DNA from: SLFH01 sp050486265
GTDB taxonomy: Bacteria > Planctomycetota > Phycisphaerae > Phycisphaerales > UBA1924
Direction: 5' to 3'
Assembly: GCA_050486265.1 (NCBI GenBank)
Contig: JBJHCY010000002.1
Coordinates: 310,001-374,000, forward strand
DNA length: 64,000 nucleotides
Made by a program: the position numbers and the translations under genes. The notes beneath the pieces were generated by a model. That model searched no databases and was not told the DNA's origin. It saw nothing but the letters and a program-made list of their open reading frames with translations. How positions within the stretch are numbered: the stretch's first letter is position 1; each line of letters starts with the position of its first letter. Positions 7,127 through 15,467 of the stretch are shown here, piece by piece.

Positions 7127-8950
7127 ATGCCCGTTTGGTGCTCCTCGAGGTCGCTTTCGGCGGCGGTTCTGGCCCTCTGCCTGCTTGCGCTGCCGGCGTT
7201 GGCCGAGGGCTACAAGGTCGAGTACTCCGTGAGGCTGGACCGTCCTCAGACCCAGACCGTCGAAATCGAGATGGTGCTCCGGCAACTCGGCGGGCGGGAC
7301 GCGATCGAGGTTCAGATGCCGGTCTGGCGTCCGGGCCGCTACTCGATCGAGGACTTCCCGGGCAGGATCCGCTCGATCCACGCCCGCGACGGCTCGGGCG
7401 AGAAGCTGACGATGGGCAAGACCGACAAGGCCTCGTGGCGGATCGAGACCAACGGCGCCGACGAGGTCCGTGTCGGGTATGTGCTGTACGCGAATGAACT
7501 GCGCCTGCGGATGGCGCATGTGGACCCGACGCACGCGTACCTGAGCGGGTCGGCGGTGTTCCTGTACCTCCCGGAGTATCGCGACGAGCCGCTGCGTGTG
7601 CACATCGAGAAGCCCGAGCACTGGCGCGTCGCGACGGGGCTTGAGCCCTGCCCTTCGACGCCCGACGCGTTCGTGTCGCCGGACTTTGACATTCTCGTTG
7701 ATTCGCCGTTCGAGATCGGCGAGCACCAGCTGATCGAGTTCGACCTCGACGGCGTGCCGCACGAGATTGTGATCTGGGGCGAGTGCGAGGTGGACGAGGA
7801 GCGTCTGGCGTCGGATTTCAAGGCGATCACGCGCCACCAGGCGGAGATTTTCGGCGAAATTCCGTACCAGCGCTATGTCTTCATGATCCACTGCCAGCCG
7901 GGGATGGGCGGGGGCACGGAGCACTGGAACTCGACGATCATGGGGGCGCGCCCCGAGTCGTTCACCGACGAGCGGCTGTACGAGAACTTCCTGCGGCTGA
8001 CGAGCCACGAGATGTTCCACACATGGAATGTCAAGAGGCTCCGGCCCGCGGGGATCAGCCCGTACAACTATCAGAAGGAGAACTACAGCGACCTGTTCTG
8101 GGTCGCCGAGGGCACGACGAGCTACTACGACGGGTTCACGCTGGCGCGGATCGGCCTGACCGACGAGCAGACTTTTCTGAATCGCATCGCCTCGCAGGCC
8201 GCCGGGCACCGGTCGAGGCCGGGGCGGATGCTGCAGTCGCTCGCAGAGTCGAGCTACGACGCGTGGATCAAGTTCAACCGGCCGACGCCGGACTCGAACA
8301 ACTCGACGATCTCGTTCTACGGCTCCGGGGCGCTGGTGAACCTCAAGCTCGACATGAAGATCCGCGAGGCTACGGGCGACCGCGAGTCGCTCGACACGCT
8401 GATGCGGACGATGTACGAGCGTTTCCCGCTCGAGGGCGGTGGCTTCACCGACGACGACTTCCGCGAAGCTGCGGAAGAGCTCAGCGGGCTTGACCTGCGC
8501 GAGTTCTGGCGGCGTTTCGTGCACGGGACGGAGGAATACGAGGTCGAGGACGCGATCCGCCGCGTCGGGCTGGAGCTCTACCTGAGAAACGCCCGGACCG
8601 AGGCGTTCCTGGGGGCGGACTTTTCCGGCGGGCACCCGGCCCGCGTGACAAGGGTCTCGTCGGAGGGGCCGGCGACCGAGGCGGGCCTGCTTGTGGACGA
8701 CGAGGTGGTCTCCGTCGACGGGCGCCGGTTCAGCGGCGGGAGCGCCGAATCGATCATCCGGGGCTACAGCCCGGGCGATGAGGTCGAGATCAAGTTCTTC
8801 CGCTGGAACCGTCTGCACACGCTGCGGGTTACCCTTGGCGAGGAAGAGACCGGCCGCTGGTCGGTCCGGAAGGTCAGGAACCCCAGTTCGGAGCAGCGCC
8901 GTGCGTACGAGGCCTGGATGCAGCGACCGTTTGATTCTGCCGCGGACTGA
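7127..8950 (+). CDS. Secreted M61-family (glycyl aminopeptidase-like) peptidase with PDZ domain
   Basis: The product (607 aa) starts at the ATG at 7127, placed 5 nt after a perfect AGGAGG; a start at 7109 would bury that site. The N-terminus is a cleavable signal peptide (hydrophobic residues 9-26, ending PALA). An M61 N-terminal beta domain is followed by the catalytic site HEMFHTWN (H294, E295, H298) with the third zinc ligand E328 in VAEGTTSYYDG. A PDZ domain lies at about 500-585. M61 enzymes are metallo-aminopeptidases exported to the periplasm. The guanine deaminase gene follows after 18 nt, so the two may be co-transcribed although their functions differ. Confidence 0.92.
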   Translation: MPVWCSSRSLSAAVLALCLLALPALAEGYKVEYSVRLDRPQTQTVEIEMVLRQLGGRDAIEVQMPVWRPGRYSIEDFPGRIRSIHARDGSGEKLTMGKTDKASWRIETNGADEVRVGYVLYANELRLRMAHVDPTHAYLSGSAVFLYLPEYRDEPLRVHIEKPEHWRVATGLEPCPSTPDAFVSPDFDILVDSPFEIGEHQLIEFDLDGVPHEIVIWGECEVDEERLASDFKAITRHQAEIFGEIPYQRYVFMIHCQPGMGGGTEHWNSTIMGARPESFTDERLYENFLRLTSHEMFHTWNVKRLRPAGISPYNYQKENYSDLFWVAEGTTSYYDGFTLARIGLTDEQTFLNRIASQAAGHRSRPGRMLQSLAESSYDAWIKFNRPTPDSNNSTISFYGSGALVNLKLDMKIREATGDRESLDTLMRTMYERFPLEGGGFTDDDFREAAEELSGLDLREFWRRFVHGTEEYEVEDAIRRVGLELYLRNARTEAFLGADFSGGHPARVTRVSSEGPATEAGLLVDDEVVSVDGRRFSGGSAESIIRGYSPGDEVEIKFFRWNRLHTLRVTLGEEETGRWSVRKVRNPSSEQRRAYEAWMQRPFDSAAD

Positions 8951-8968
8951 GCGCGCGGGGCGCCGGCC

Positions 8969-10189
8969 ATGATTGTCGCCGGCTGGTTGATGCTGCCCGA
9001 CCCGCAGCAGGGAGTGTGCCTGAAGCGCGGCTTCATGACGGTCGAGCACGGGGTGATCCGCTCGGTCGAGCTGGGTGAAGAGATCTTCATGGCGGACTTG
9101 GGGGGCGAGGGGACGATCGTCTGCCCGGGGTTTGTTGACGCGCATCTGCATCTGCCGCAGGTCCCGGTGATCGGGGCGGACGGGATGGGGCTGCTCGAGT
9201 GGCTCGATCGCGTGGTCTTTCCGGCCGAGGCTTCGTGGGCCGACGCGGATCTCGCGGCCAGCGCGACCGACGCTGCGGTGCGGACGCTCTGCTCGTTCGG
9301 CACTACTGCGTTTGCGGCGTATGCGACGGTGCACTTCGAGGCGACCAAGGCCGCGATGCGGGCCGCGGCGGAGGTCGGCGTGCGGGCGCTCATCGGGCAG
9401 GTGCTGATGGACCGCAACGCGCCGGAGGAGTTGGTGCGTCCGGCGGCACAGCTCTTGCACGAAGCCGCGTTGCACGATCAGATCGGGCGGGTGAGGCCGG
9501 CGGTCTCGCCCCGGTTTGCGGTGTCGTGCACGCCCGAGCTTCTGGCCGGGGCGGGGAAGGTCGCCGATACGACGGGGCAGTTTGTGCAGACGCATCTGTC
9601 TGAGACGCGCGAGGAGTGCGCGAAGGTGCGCGAGCTTTTCGAGGGGCTCTCGTACACCGAGGTGTACCGGCGGGCGGGGCTGCTGCGCCGGCGGTGCGTC
9701 TTGGGGCACGGGATCTGGCTGGACGATGAAGAACGCAGAGCGATCGGGGCGTCGGGCGCCGCGATCGCCCACTGCCCCACCGCCAACGCGTTTTTGGGTG
9801 CGGGGATGATGGACCTGCGCCGCAATGTCGAGGCGAAGATCCGCCCCGCGCCGGGGTCGGACATCGGGGCGGGGCCGGACCGGTCGATGGTGCGCGTGGC
9901 CAGAGCGATGCTGGATACAGCCCGCCTGCGGGGCGACCTTGCGCCCCCCGCCTCGCACGCGTGGTGGTCGATCACGGGGGGCAACGCGTCGGTGCTCGGC
10001 TTCGACGACGCGGGGCAGATCGAACGCGGACGCTCGGCGGACCTCCTGCTGATCGAGCCGGACATCGACCTTGAGCTCGGCGAGGACGAGCCCTCGATCG
10101 ACCCGCTGGCGGCGTTGCTCTACGCGTGGGACGACCGCTGGCTGAAGCGGACGCTCGTGCACGGCAAGACGGTGTACGCGAGCATTTAA
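8969..10189 (+). CDS. guaD: Guanine deaminase (amidohydrolase superfamily)
   Basis: The product (406 aa) probably hydrolyses guanine to xanthine and ammonia in the cytoplasm. It shows PGFVDAHLHLPQ with the HxH metal pair (H59, H61), AVSPRFAVSCTPELL (guanine-pocket arginine region), FVQTHLSE with the metal histidine, LGHGIWL, the guanine-deaminase signature AHCPTANAFLGAG, and PGSDIGAG with the catalytic aspartate. The family is usually 430-450 aa, so this is slightly compact. It follows the M61 peptidase by 18 nt and converges on the AbgT gene. A related amidohydrolase acting on another purine or triazine is possible but less likely. Confidence 0.88.
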   Translation: MIVAGWLMLPDPQQGVCLKRGFMTVEHGVIRSVELGEEIFMADLGGEGTIVCPGFVDAHLHLPQVPVIGADGMGLLEWLDRVVFPAEASWADADLAASATDAAVRTLCSFGTTAFAAYATVHFEATKAAMRAAAEVGVRALIGQVLMDRNAPEELVRPAAQLLHEAALHDQIGRVRPAVSPRFAVSCTPELLAGAGKVADTTGQFVQTHLSETREECAKVRELFEGLSYTEVYRRAGLLRRRCVLGHGIWLDDEERRAIGASGAAIAHCPTANAFLGAGMMDLRRNVEAKIRPAPGSDIGAGPDRSMVRVARAMLDTARLRGDLAPPASHAWWSITGGNASVLGFDDAGQIERGRSADLLLIEPDIDLELGEDEPSIDPLAALLYAWDDRWLKRTLVHGKTVYASI

Positions 10190-10223
10190 CGCTGACAATC
10201 GACGCCCGAGACGCGCTTTCTGC

Positions 10224-12143
10224 TTACGACGGGCTGTAGGTCAGCCCACCGTCGGGGCCGAGGGGCAGGCCGAGCCAGAGCCAGATCGCCAGCAGGATGG
10301 TCCACGCGATCGTGAAGGCGATCGAGTAGGGCAGCATCATCGCGATCAGCGTGCCCATGCCCGACTTGGCGACATACCGCTGCATGAAGACCAGGATGAT
10401 GACCAGGTACGAGTTCAGCGGCGTGATGATGTTGGTGACCGAGTCGCCGATGCGGTAGGCCGCCTGCGTCAGCTCGGGGCTGATGCCCACGATCATGAGC
10501 ATCGGCACGAAGATCGGCGCGAACAGTGCGTACTTGGCGCTCATCGAGCCGACGAACATGTTGAACGCCGCGGTCAGCAGGATGAACAGCACCAGCAGCA
10601 GCAGCGTCGGCAGGCCGGCCCTCGCCAGCATCTCGCCGCCCGAGAGCGCGAGCATCGTGCCCAGGTTGGAGTACCTGAAGTATTCGATGAACTGGGCGGC
10701 GAAGAAGGCGAGGACGATGATCGGCGCCATCGCCGCCATCGACTCGACCATGAGGCGGGCGAGGTCCTTGCTGTTTCGCAGCTCCCCCACCACGATGCCG
10801 TAGACGACGCCGGGGATCAGGAAGGCGATAAACAGCAGCGGGACGATGACCTGCACCCAGCGGTCGAACTTGTTGTCGAGCTCGTCCTGGAGCATCGGGC
10901 CGACGATCGCTTCGCGTTGGGCGTCGGTCACTGGCGTGGTGTGCAGCAGAAGGGCGTCGTCGATCGCGGCCTTGACCTCGCGTTCGGGCCGGTCGCCTTC
11001 GAGATTCGCCGAGAGGGTGGAGGCCACGCCATCGGCGTCGACGGTCGGCAACCCCGCCCCGGTGAGGGCCGAGGCATGGATGTTGGCGGTCTCGGCCGGC
11101 GTCAGCGGGACCTTCCCGTGCAGGGGCAAGCCGGGGACCAGCACCATCGAAAGCAGGAGCGTGGCGAGCAGCGCCGCGGCGACGCCGGTGACGCCGAGGC
11201 CTCGCTTCTCGGTCGGAGTCAGCTTCTGGCTGCTGACCATGTCCGCGTCGGGCGGGCGGGGGCCGCCCTCGTCGGCGGGTTTGCCCTCGAAGCGCGGCTC
11301 AACGAAGCGGGCCGTGACAAACCACCCCACCAGCGTCGCCATCACCGTCGAGACGATCATGAACCACCAATTGCAGAGCGGGTTGACGCGGTAGCCTTCG
11401 TCGATCAGCACCGTGCCCGTCTGCGTCAGCTCGGCGAGCATCGGGTCGAGGCCGGTCGGGAAGAGGTTGGCGCTGAAGCCGGCAGAAACGCCAGCAAAGA
11501 CAGCCGCGATGCCCGACAGCGGGCTCCGCCCCACCGACATGTACAGCAGCGCCGCCAGGGGCGGGAGCACGACATACCCCGCGTCGCTCGTCGCCGAGCT
11601 CATCACCCCGATGAAGACGGTCGCGGGCGTCAGCAGCTTCGCCGGCGTGATCGCCATGAAGACCTTCAGGAGGGCGCCGATCAGCCCCGTCCGCTCGGCC
11701 ACCCCCACGCCCAGCATCCCCACCAGCACGATGCCCAAGGGCGGGAACTGCATGAAGTTCGTCACCATCGACGAGATCGCCCAGTACAGCCCGTCGCTGG
11801 AGAGCAGGTTGACCGGTCGGATGACCTGCGGCGTCGAGACGACCTCGATCTCGCCGGTCTGTTCGTTGAGCACGCGCGTCTCGGTGGTGGCGACTTCGAG
11901 TTCGAGACGGGTCTCGCCGGTTTGCGGGTCGACGACCTCGACGGGCTGCTTGCGGACAACCTCCCAGCCCGTCCAGTCGGCGACGCCCGAGGCGAGCATG
12001 ACGATGACCGCCCCGATCAGAAACAGGATCGCCGGGTCCGGCAATCGGTTGCCGATCTTCTCGATCGCGTCGAGGACGCCGCCTCGTTTGGCGGGTGAGG
12101 GGGGCTTGCCGGTCGGGGGTGTGGTGCCGGGTGTGTCAGCCAT
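10224..12143 (-). CDS. AbgT-family transporter with two soluble insertions
   Basis: The product (639 aa) is a multi-pass membrane protein of the AbgT family. Members import p-aminobenzoyl-glutamate or export sulfonamide-like antimetabolites. VTNFMQFPPLGIVLVGMLGVGVAE and the C-terminal stretch ending in SVTNIITPLNSYLVIILVFMQ are typical. It is about 130 aa longer than the roughly 510-aa E. coli protein. The extra sequence is a charged insertion after the first membrane helix (about residues 55-100) and a helical soluble insertion of about 70 aa in mid-protein. The start at 12143 (MADTPGTTP) has GGAG 8 nt upstream; longer frames add basic low-complexity sequence. It is third in line after apgM and a membrane-protein gene, with a 196-nt gap holding a palindrome. 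Confidence 0.9.
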   Translation of the reverse strand: MADTPGTTPPTGKPPSPAKRGGVLDAIEKIGNRLPDPAILFLIGAVIVMLASGVADWTGWEVVRKQPVEVVDPQTGETRLELEVATTETRVLNEQTGEIEVVSTPQVIRPVNLLSSDGLYWAISSMVTNFMQFPPLGIVLVGMLGVGVAERTGLIGALLKVFMAITPAKLLTPATVFIGVMSSATSDAGYVVLPPLAALLYMSVGRSPLSGIAAVFAGVSAGFSANLFPTGLDPMLAELTQTGTVLIDEGYRVNPLCNWWFMIVSTVMATLVGWFVTARFVEPRFEGKPADEGGPRPPDADMVSSQKLTPTEKRGLGVTGVAAALLATLLLSMVLVPGLPLHGKVPLTPAETANIHASALTGAGLPTVDADGVASTLSANLEGDRPEREVKAAIDDALLLHTTPVTDAQREAIVGPMLQDELDNKFDRWVQVIVPLLFIAFLIPGVVYGIVVGELRNSKDLARLMVESMAAMAPIIVLAFFAAQFIEYFRYSNLGTMLALSGGEMLARAGLPTLLLLVLFILLTAAFNMFVGSMSAKYALFAPIFVPMLMIVGISPELTQAAYRIGDSVTNIITPLNSYLVIILVFMQRYVAKSGMGTLIAMMLPYSIAFTIAWTILLAIWLWLGLPLGPDGGLTYSPS

Positions 12144-12300
12144 GGATGCTCCGCGTGTTGGCCGGCGGGTCGGCCCGCCGGGGCGGGTCAACATACGGGC
12201 TGGCGCGCGGAGGCACAAACGGCGCCCGGCTTTGCCGGGCGAGAGGGTCGAGCAGGAGAGCAGGCGATCAGGAGAGCAGAGTTGGGAGAGGCGAGGGAGA

Positions 12301-12319
12301 CACGGCTCGGCGAGCCGTG
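12301..12319. repeat. Dispersed palindrome (CACGGCTCG class)
   Basis: A perfect palindrome, CACGGCTCG-G-CGAGCCGTG, is followed by CCACCC. It matches the element at 62192-62210 and shares the flanking GTGCCAC word with the cluster between lysW and lysX. Confidence 0.85.
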
Positions 12320-12339
12320 CCACCCGGAGATCGCGGGAC

Positions 12340-13017
12340 CTACACCACCGCCGCCGTGTGTCTGACCATCACGAAGATGGTCTGGAGCACCAGCCAGAGC
12401 CCGAGGTGGATCGACCCCAACACCAGCGTTTCGTACCTCGGCAGCCGGAAGAGCAGCACCAGCGCCACGGCGTACGCCGCGATCGCGACCAGATAGTCCG
12501 CGATCCGTCCGGGCAGGGGCCAGCGGCAAACGGTCAGCAGCACGAACAGCGACGAGACGCAGAGCATCCGCGTCGCGCCGCGCATCGGCTCGTTGAAAGT
12601 CCGAACGGTGAACCATGCCGTCAGGTGCAGCGAGACCACGCCGAGCGCCGCGGTCATCCAGGTGACCAGCAGCGTGAGGATCGCCGTGACGAAGACCGCC
12701 CGCTCGGCGTTGACCCCCGCGACAACCATCGCGATCGCGCCCAGCGCGAGCCCGGCGTAGAGCGCGGGCAGTTCCTTGGGCCAGCCGGGCTGGATCATCC
12801 AGAGGCTCGGATCCGGGTGATCCGGGCCGTGGTCGTCGTCGTCCCCGGCGATTGCGGTGGCGACGGGCGGACGGGCCCCAGCGCCCCCTGCCGCGGCGAC
12901 GGGTCCGAGGCCGTACTCCGAGCCATCGGGCTCATCGTGAGTGGGTTCGATCTCGAAGGGGCCCTGCTCGGGCTCGTCGTCGTCGCGCCAGTCTTCGTGT
13001 TCGGGTCGTTCGGCCAT
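12340..13017 (-). CDS. Unknown membrane protein with acidic cytosolic N-terminus
   Basis: I do not recognise the family. The product (225 aa) begins with about 75 residues rich in Asp, Glu, Pro and His (DDDDHGPDHPDP). About five hydrophobic segments follow: LYAGLALGAIAMVVAGV, AVFVTAILTLLVTWMTAAL, MLCVSSLFVLLTV, IADYLVAIAAYAVALVLLF and LGLWLVLQTIFVMV. It starts 21 nt after the stop of apgM on the same strand, so the two are probably one transcript; a Yip1-like membrane fold is possible but unproven. The acidic region has no cysteines and does not look like a known metal-binding domain. Confidence 0.7.
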   Translation of the reverse strand: MAERPEHEDWRDDDEPEQGPFEIEPTHDEPDGSEYGLGPVAAAGGAGARPPVATAIAGDDDDHGPDHPDPSLWMIQPGWPKELPALYAGLALGAIAMVVAGVNAERAVFVTAILTLLVTWMTAALGVVSLHLTAWFTVRTFNEPMRGATRMLCVSSLFVLLTVCRWPLPGRIADYLVAIAAYAVALVLLFRLPRYETLVLGSIHLGLWLVLQTIFVMVRHTAAVV

Positions 13018-13038
13018 GATCGCAGGTGTGTTGTCGGG

Positions 13039-14304
13039 TCAGCGCACGCCGGCGAGGCCGCCGCGCAGGAAAAACTCCATCAGTTCGTGCCCTGGGTCGA
13101 CATGCAGGTCGCTCGCCTCGGCCTCGGCTTCGGTCAGGCGCCGGTTGACAACCGACCGCACCCACGATCCTGCGACCGCAAACGGCACGGGCGTCGGGTC
13201 GTGGCGGCGCGTCGAGACCAGCGTGTAGTGGTCGGGCATGATCAGCGCCCGCCAGCCGCGTGCTTCGGGGTCGCGCTCGGGGTCGCCGAAGGATTCGAGC
13301 TTCTCGACGATCGGGCCGACGATGTGCCGGTCGATCGCCTCGATCGAGGCGACCTTGGTCGCGTAGTCGCCCTGGTGCGAGGCCTCGTCGGGCGCTTCGA
13401 TGTGGCAGCAGACGATGTCGTACCGGTCGAGCGCGCGGCGGGCCGCGGCGCCCTGCGCCTCGTAGTCGTTGTCGTGATAGCTCGTCACGCCCGGCACATC
13501 GAGCAGGTCCCACCCGATCAGCTTGGCGATCCCCGCGAGCAGGTCGACCGGCGTCGTCATCGCCCCGCGGAGGTTGTAGAGGCCTTTGAACGAGGGCATC
13601 TGCGGGCGCGTGCCCTGGCCCCAGATCCACGCCATGTTGGCGGGACGCTTGCCCGCTTCCTTCCTGGCCCGGTTGATCGGGTGCACGGACAGGTGCTCGG
13701 AGGAGAGCTCCATGAGTTTCACGATCGGCTCGGCGTTCTCGCCGTCGGGCAGCTCGCGCCCCCACGCCTCGCCCGGGATCTCGTGGGGCGGGGTGGTCGC
13801 CAGGCCCGCGTACGCGCGGCCGGAGCGGTCGGCGAGGGAGCCCCGGTAGCTCTTGCCGTGGACAACCTCGATCTCGCCCATGAGCTCGGGCGCCCGCTCG
13901 GCCCAGTACTCGGCGAGCGATCCGAGCAGCTCGCGCCCTTCCGCGTCGCTCAGCCCCCCGGCGGAATGATCGAGCATGAGGCCCGCCTGATCGTCTTCGC
14001 CGACGGTGACGAGGTTGACGCGGAAGACCCAGTCGCCGGCGCCCATGTCCAGCCCGATCGCCGCGGCTTCCAACGGCGCCCGCCCGGTGTGGAACCGCTC
14101 GGGGTCGTAGCCGAGCAGGCACATCGAGCAGACATCGCTCCCGGCGTCGAAGCCCTCGGGCGTTGTCGCGGCGGTCCCGACCTTGCCCCGCAGGGCGAGC
14201 GCGTCGATGTTGGGTGTCTCTGCGGCCTCGAACGGGGTCTTGCCGCCCAGTTCGTCCAGGGGGAGGTCGGCCGCGCCGTCGGGGATGATGACCGCGTACT
14301 TCAC
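13039..14304 (-). CDS. apgM: Cofactor-independent phosphoglycerate mutase, archaeal type (ApgM)
   Basis: The product (421 aa) belongs to the alkaline-phosphatase superfamily and interconverts 3- and 2-phosphoglycerate in glycolysis without 2,3-bisphosphoglycerate. It begins KYAVIIPDGAADLPLDELGGKTPFE, the ApgM signature, with TPNIDALAL and the metal-nucleophile region GSDVCSMCLLGYDP. HIEAPDEASHQGD and MPDHYT supply the C-terminal metal ligands. No ATG fits: the only start before the conserved N-terminus is GTG at 14304, with GGATCC 5 nt upstream. The frame stays open far upstream across the divergent ureohydrolase, but that part is its antisense shadow. A membrane-protein gene follows after 21 nt. 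Confidence 0.92.
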   Translation of the reverse strand: MKYAVIIPDGAADLPLDELGGKTPFEAAETPNIDALALRGKVGTAATTPEGFDAGSDVCSMCLLGYDPERFHTGRAPLEAAAIGLDMGAGDWVFRVNLVTVGEDDQAGLMLDHSAGGLSDAEGRELLGSLAEYWAERAPELMGEIEVVHGKSYRGSLADRSGRAYAGLATTPPHEIPGEAWGRELPDGENAEPIVKLMELSSEHLSVHPINRARKEAGKRPANMAWIWGQGTRPQMPSFKGLYNLRGAMTTPVDLLAGIAKLIGWDLLDVPGVTSYHDNDYEAQGAAARRALDRYDIVCCHIEAPDEASHQGDYATKVASIEAIDRHIVGPIVEKLESFGDPERDPEARGWRALIMPDHYTLVSTRRHDPTPVPFAVAGSWVRSVVNRRLTEAEAEASDLHVDPGHELMEFFLRGGLAGVR

Positions 14305-14391
14305 AGGATCCAAGCGTACGCGGTCCGGAGCGGCTCTACGCTCTTTGGCGCGGCCCGCGGGGCCGCCCAGACCAGAGCCCGCGAGAACGCC

Positions 14392-15402
14392 ATGCCCGAC
14401 CTGCAACCCATCTTCGGCGTCGACCCGCCCGCCTCGGCCAGGATCAGGATCCTGCCGATCCCCTACGACGCGACGGCGAGCTACCGCAAGGGCGCAGCGA
14501 AAGGTCCGGCCGCGATCGCCGCGGCTTCGGCGCAGGTCGACCTCTCCAGCGGCCCGCTCTCGGTCGGGCAGGAGGCGTGTAGCGCCCTGCTCGCCGAAGA
14601 CCCCGGCCTGGAAACGCTCAACGAGTCGACCACCCGCCTGACCGCCCCGATCTCCGCCCAGGGCGAGTATCCCGATGCGGCATCCGATGTTCTCGCGGAG
14701 GTGAACCGAGCGGGCGATCGGATCCGCGACATCACGCACCGGTTTGCAATTCGGTCGCTCGACGAGGGCGCCATCCCCGTCGTGCTCGGGGGCGAGCACT
14801 CGACGCCGCTGGGCGCGATCGAGGCGGTCGCCGAGCGGCACCCCGGTATGGGCGTGCTGCAGATCGACGCGCACATGGACTTCCGCGAAGCCTTCCAGGG
14901 GTTCACGCACTCGCACGCCGCGATCGCGTGGAATGTGCTCGATCGGTGCAAGGGCGTCTCGAAACTGGTGCAGTTCGGCATCCGCGATTACAGCGCCGAA
15001 GAGATGCGCTTCGGGCGCTCGCAGGGCGACCGCGTCGTGACGATCACCGACTTCGAGACGACCCAGGCCCTGCACGAGGGTCGCCCCTTCGCCTCGATCG
15101 CAACCGCCGTGATCGATCACCTGCCCGAGCAGGTCTACATCTCGTTCGACATCGACGGGCTCGACCCCGCGCTCTGCCCGCACACCGGCACGCCCGTGCC
15201 CGGCGGGCTTTCGTGGGGGCAGATCAACACGCTGCTGCTGATGCTCGCGAAGTCGGGGCGGAAGGTCGTCGGTTTCGACCTCGTCGAGGTCGCGCCGGGG
15301 GAGGGCGACCCCGCCGACGCGTGGGACGCCAATGTCGGCGCCCGCGTGCTCCACGCGCTCCTCGGCGTCGCCGCAATCACCAACGGCTTCGCGGAGCGTT
15401 GA
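14392..15402 (+). CDS. Ureohydrolase (agmatinase/arginase family)
   Basis: The product (336 aa) is a binuclear-manganese ureohydrolase that removes urea from a guanidino substrate such as agmatine or arginine. Metal ligands appear in GGEHS (H136), DAHMD (residues 159-163) and SFDIDGLDP (D253, D255). THSHA and the final EVAP motif are also present. The sequence leans toward the agmatinase (SpeB) side, but substrate cannot be fixed by eye. The ATG at 14392 gives MPDLQPIFGVDPP and a sensible length; the frame is open for about 3 kb upstream only because of strand bias. It is divergent from apgM, and an AAA+ ATPase gene follows after 65 nt. Confidence 0.88.
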   Translation: MPDLQPIFGVDPPASARIRILPIPYDATASYRKGAAKGPAAIAAASAQVDLSSGPLSVGQEACSALLAEDPGLETLNESTTRLTAPISAQGEYPDAASDVLAEVNRAGDRIRDITHRFAIRSLDEGAIPVVLGGEHSTPLGAIEAVAERHPGMGVLQIDAHMDFREAFQGFTHSHAAIAWNVLDRCKGVSKLVQFGIRDYSAEEMRFGRSQGDRVVTITDFETTQALHEGRPFASIATAVIDHLPEQVYISFDIDGLDPALCPHTGTPVPGGLSWGQINTLLLMLAKSGRKVVGFDLVEVAPGEGDPADAWDANVGARVLHALLGVAAITNGFAER

Positions 15403-15467
15403 TTCTCCCCGCGGCATCCGGACCGAGCTTCACGCCGAACCTCGACAGGCACCAACAGAGGACCTCC

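Noticed and set aside
6992..10198. Very long minus-strand open frame (about 1,070 codons)
   Set aside because: It lies antisense to the M61 peptidase and guanine deaminase genes, both with intact active sites. Its product is Arg/His/Pro-rich low complexity, typical of the antisense shadow of GC-rich genes.
11413..14391. Long plus-strand frame running into the ureohydrolase
   Set aside because: Recognisable protein begins only at the ATG at 14392; the upstream part is antisense to abgT, the membrane-protein gene and apgM.
14305..15417. Upstream extension of apgM on the minus strand
   Set aside because: It is antisense to the ureohydrolase and has no family similarity; the ApgM N-terminus begins exactly at GTG 14304.
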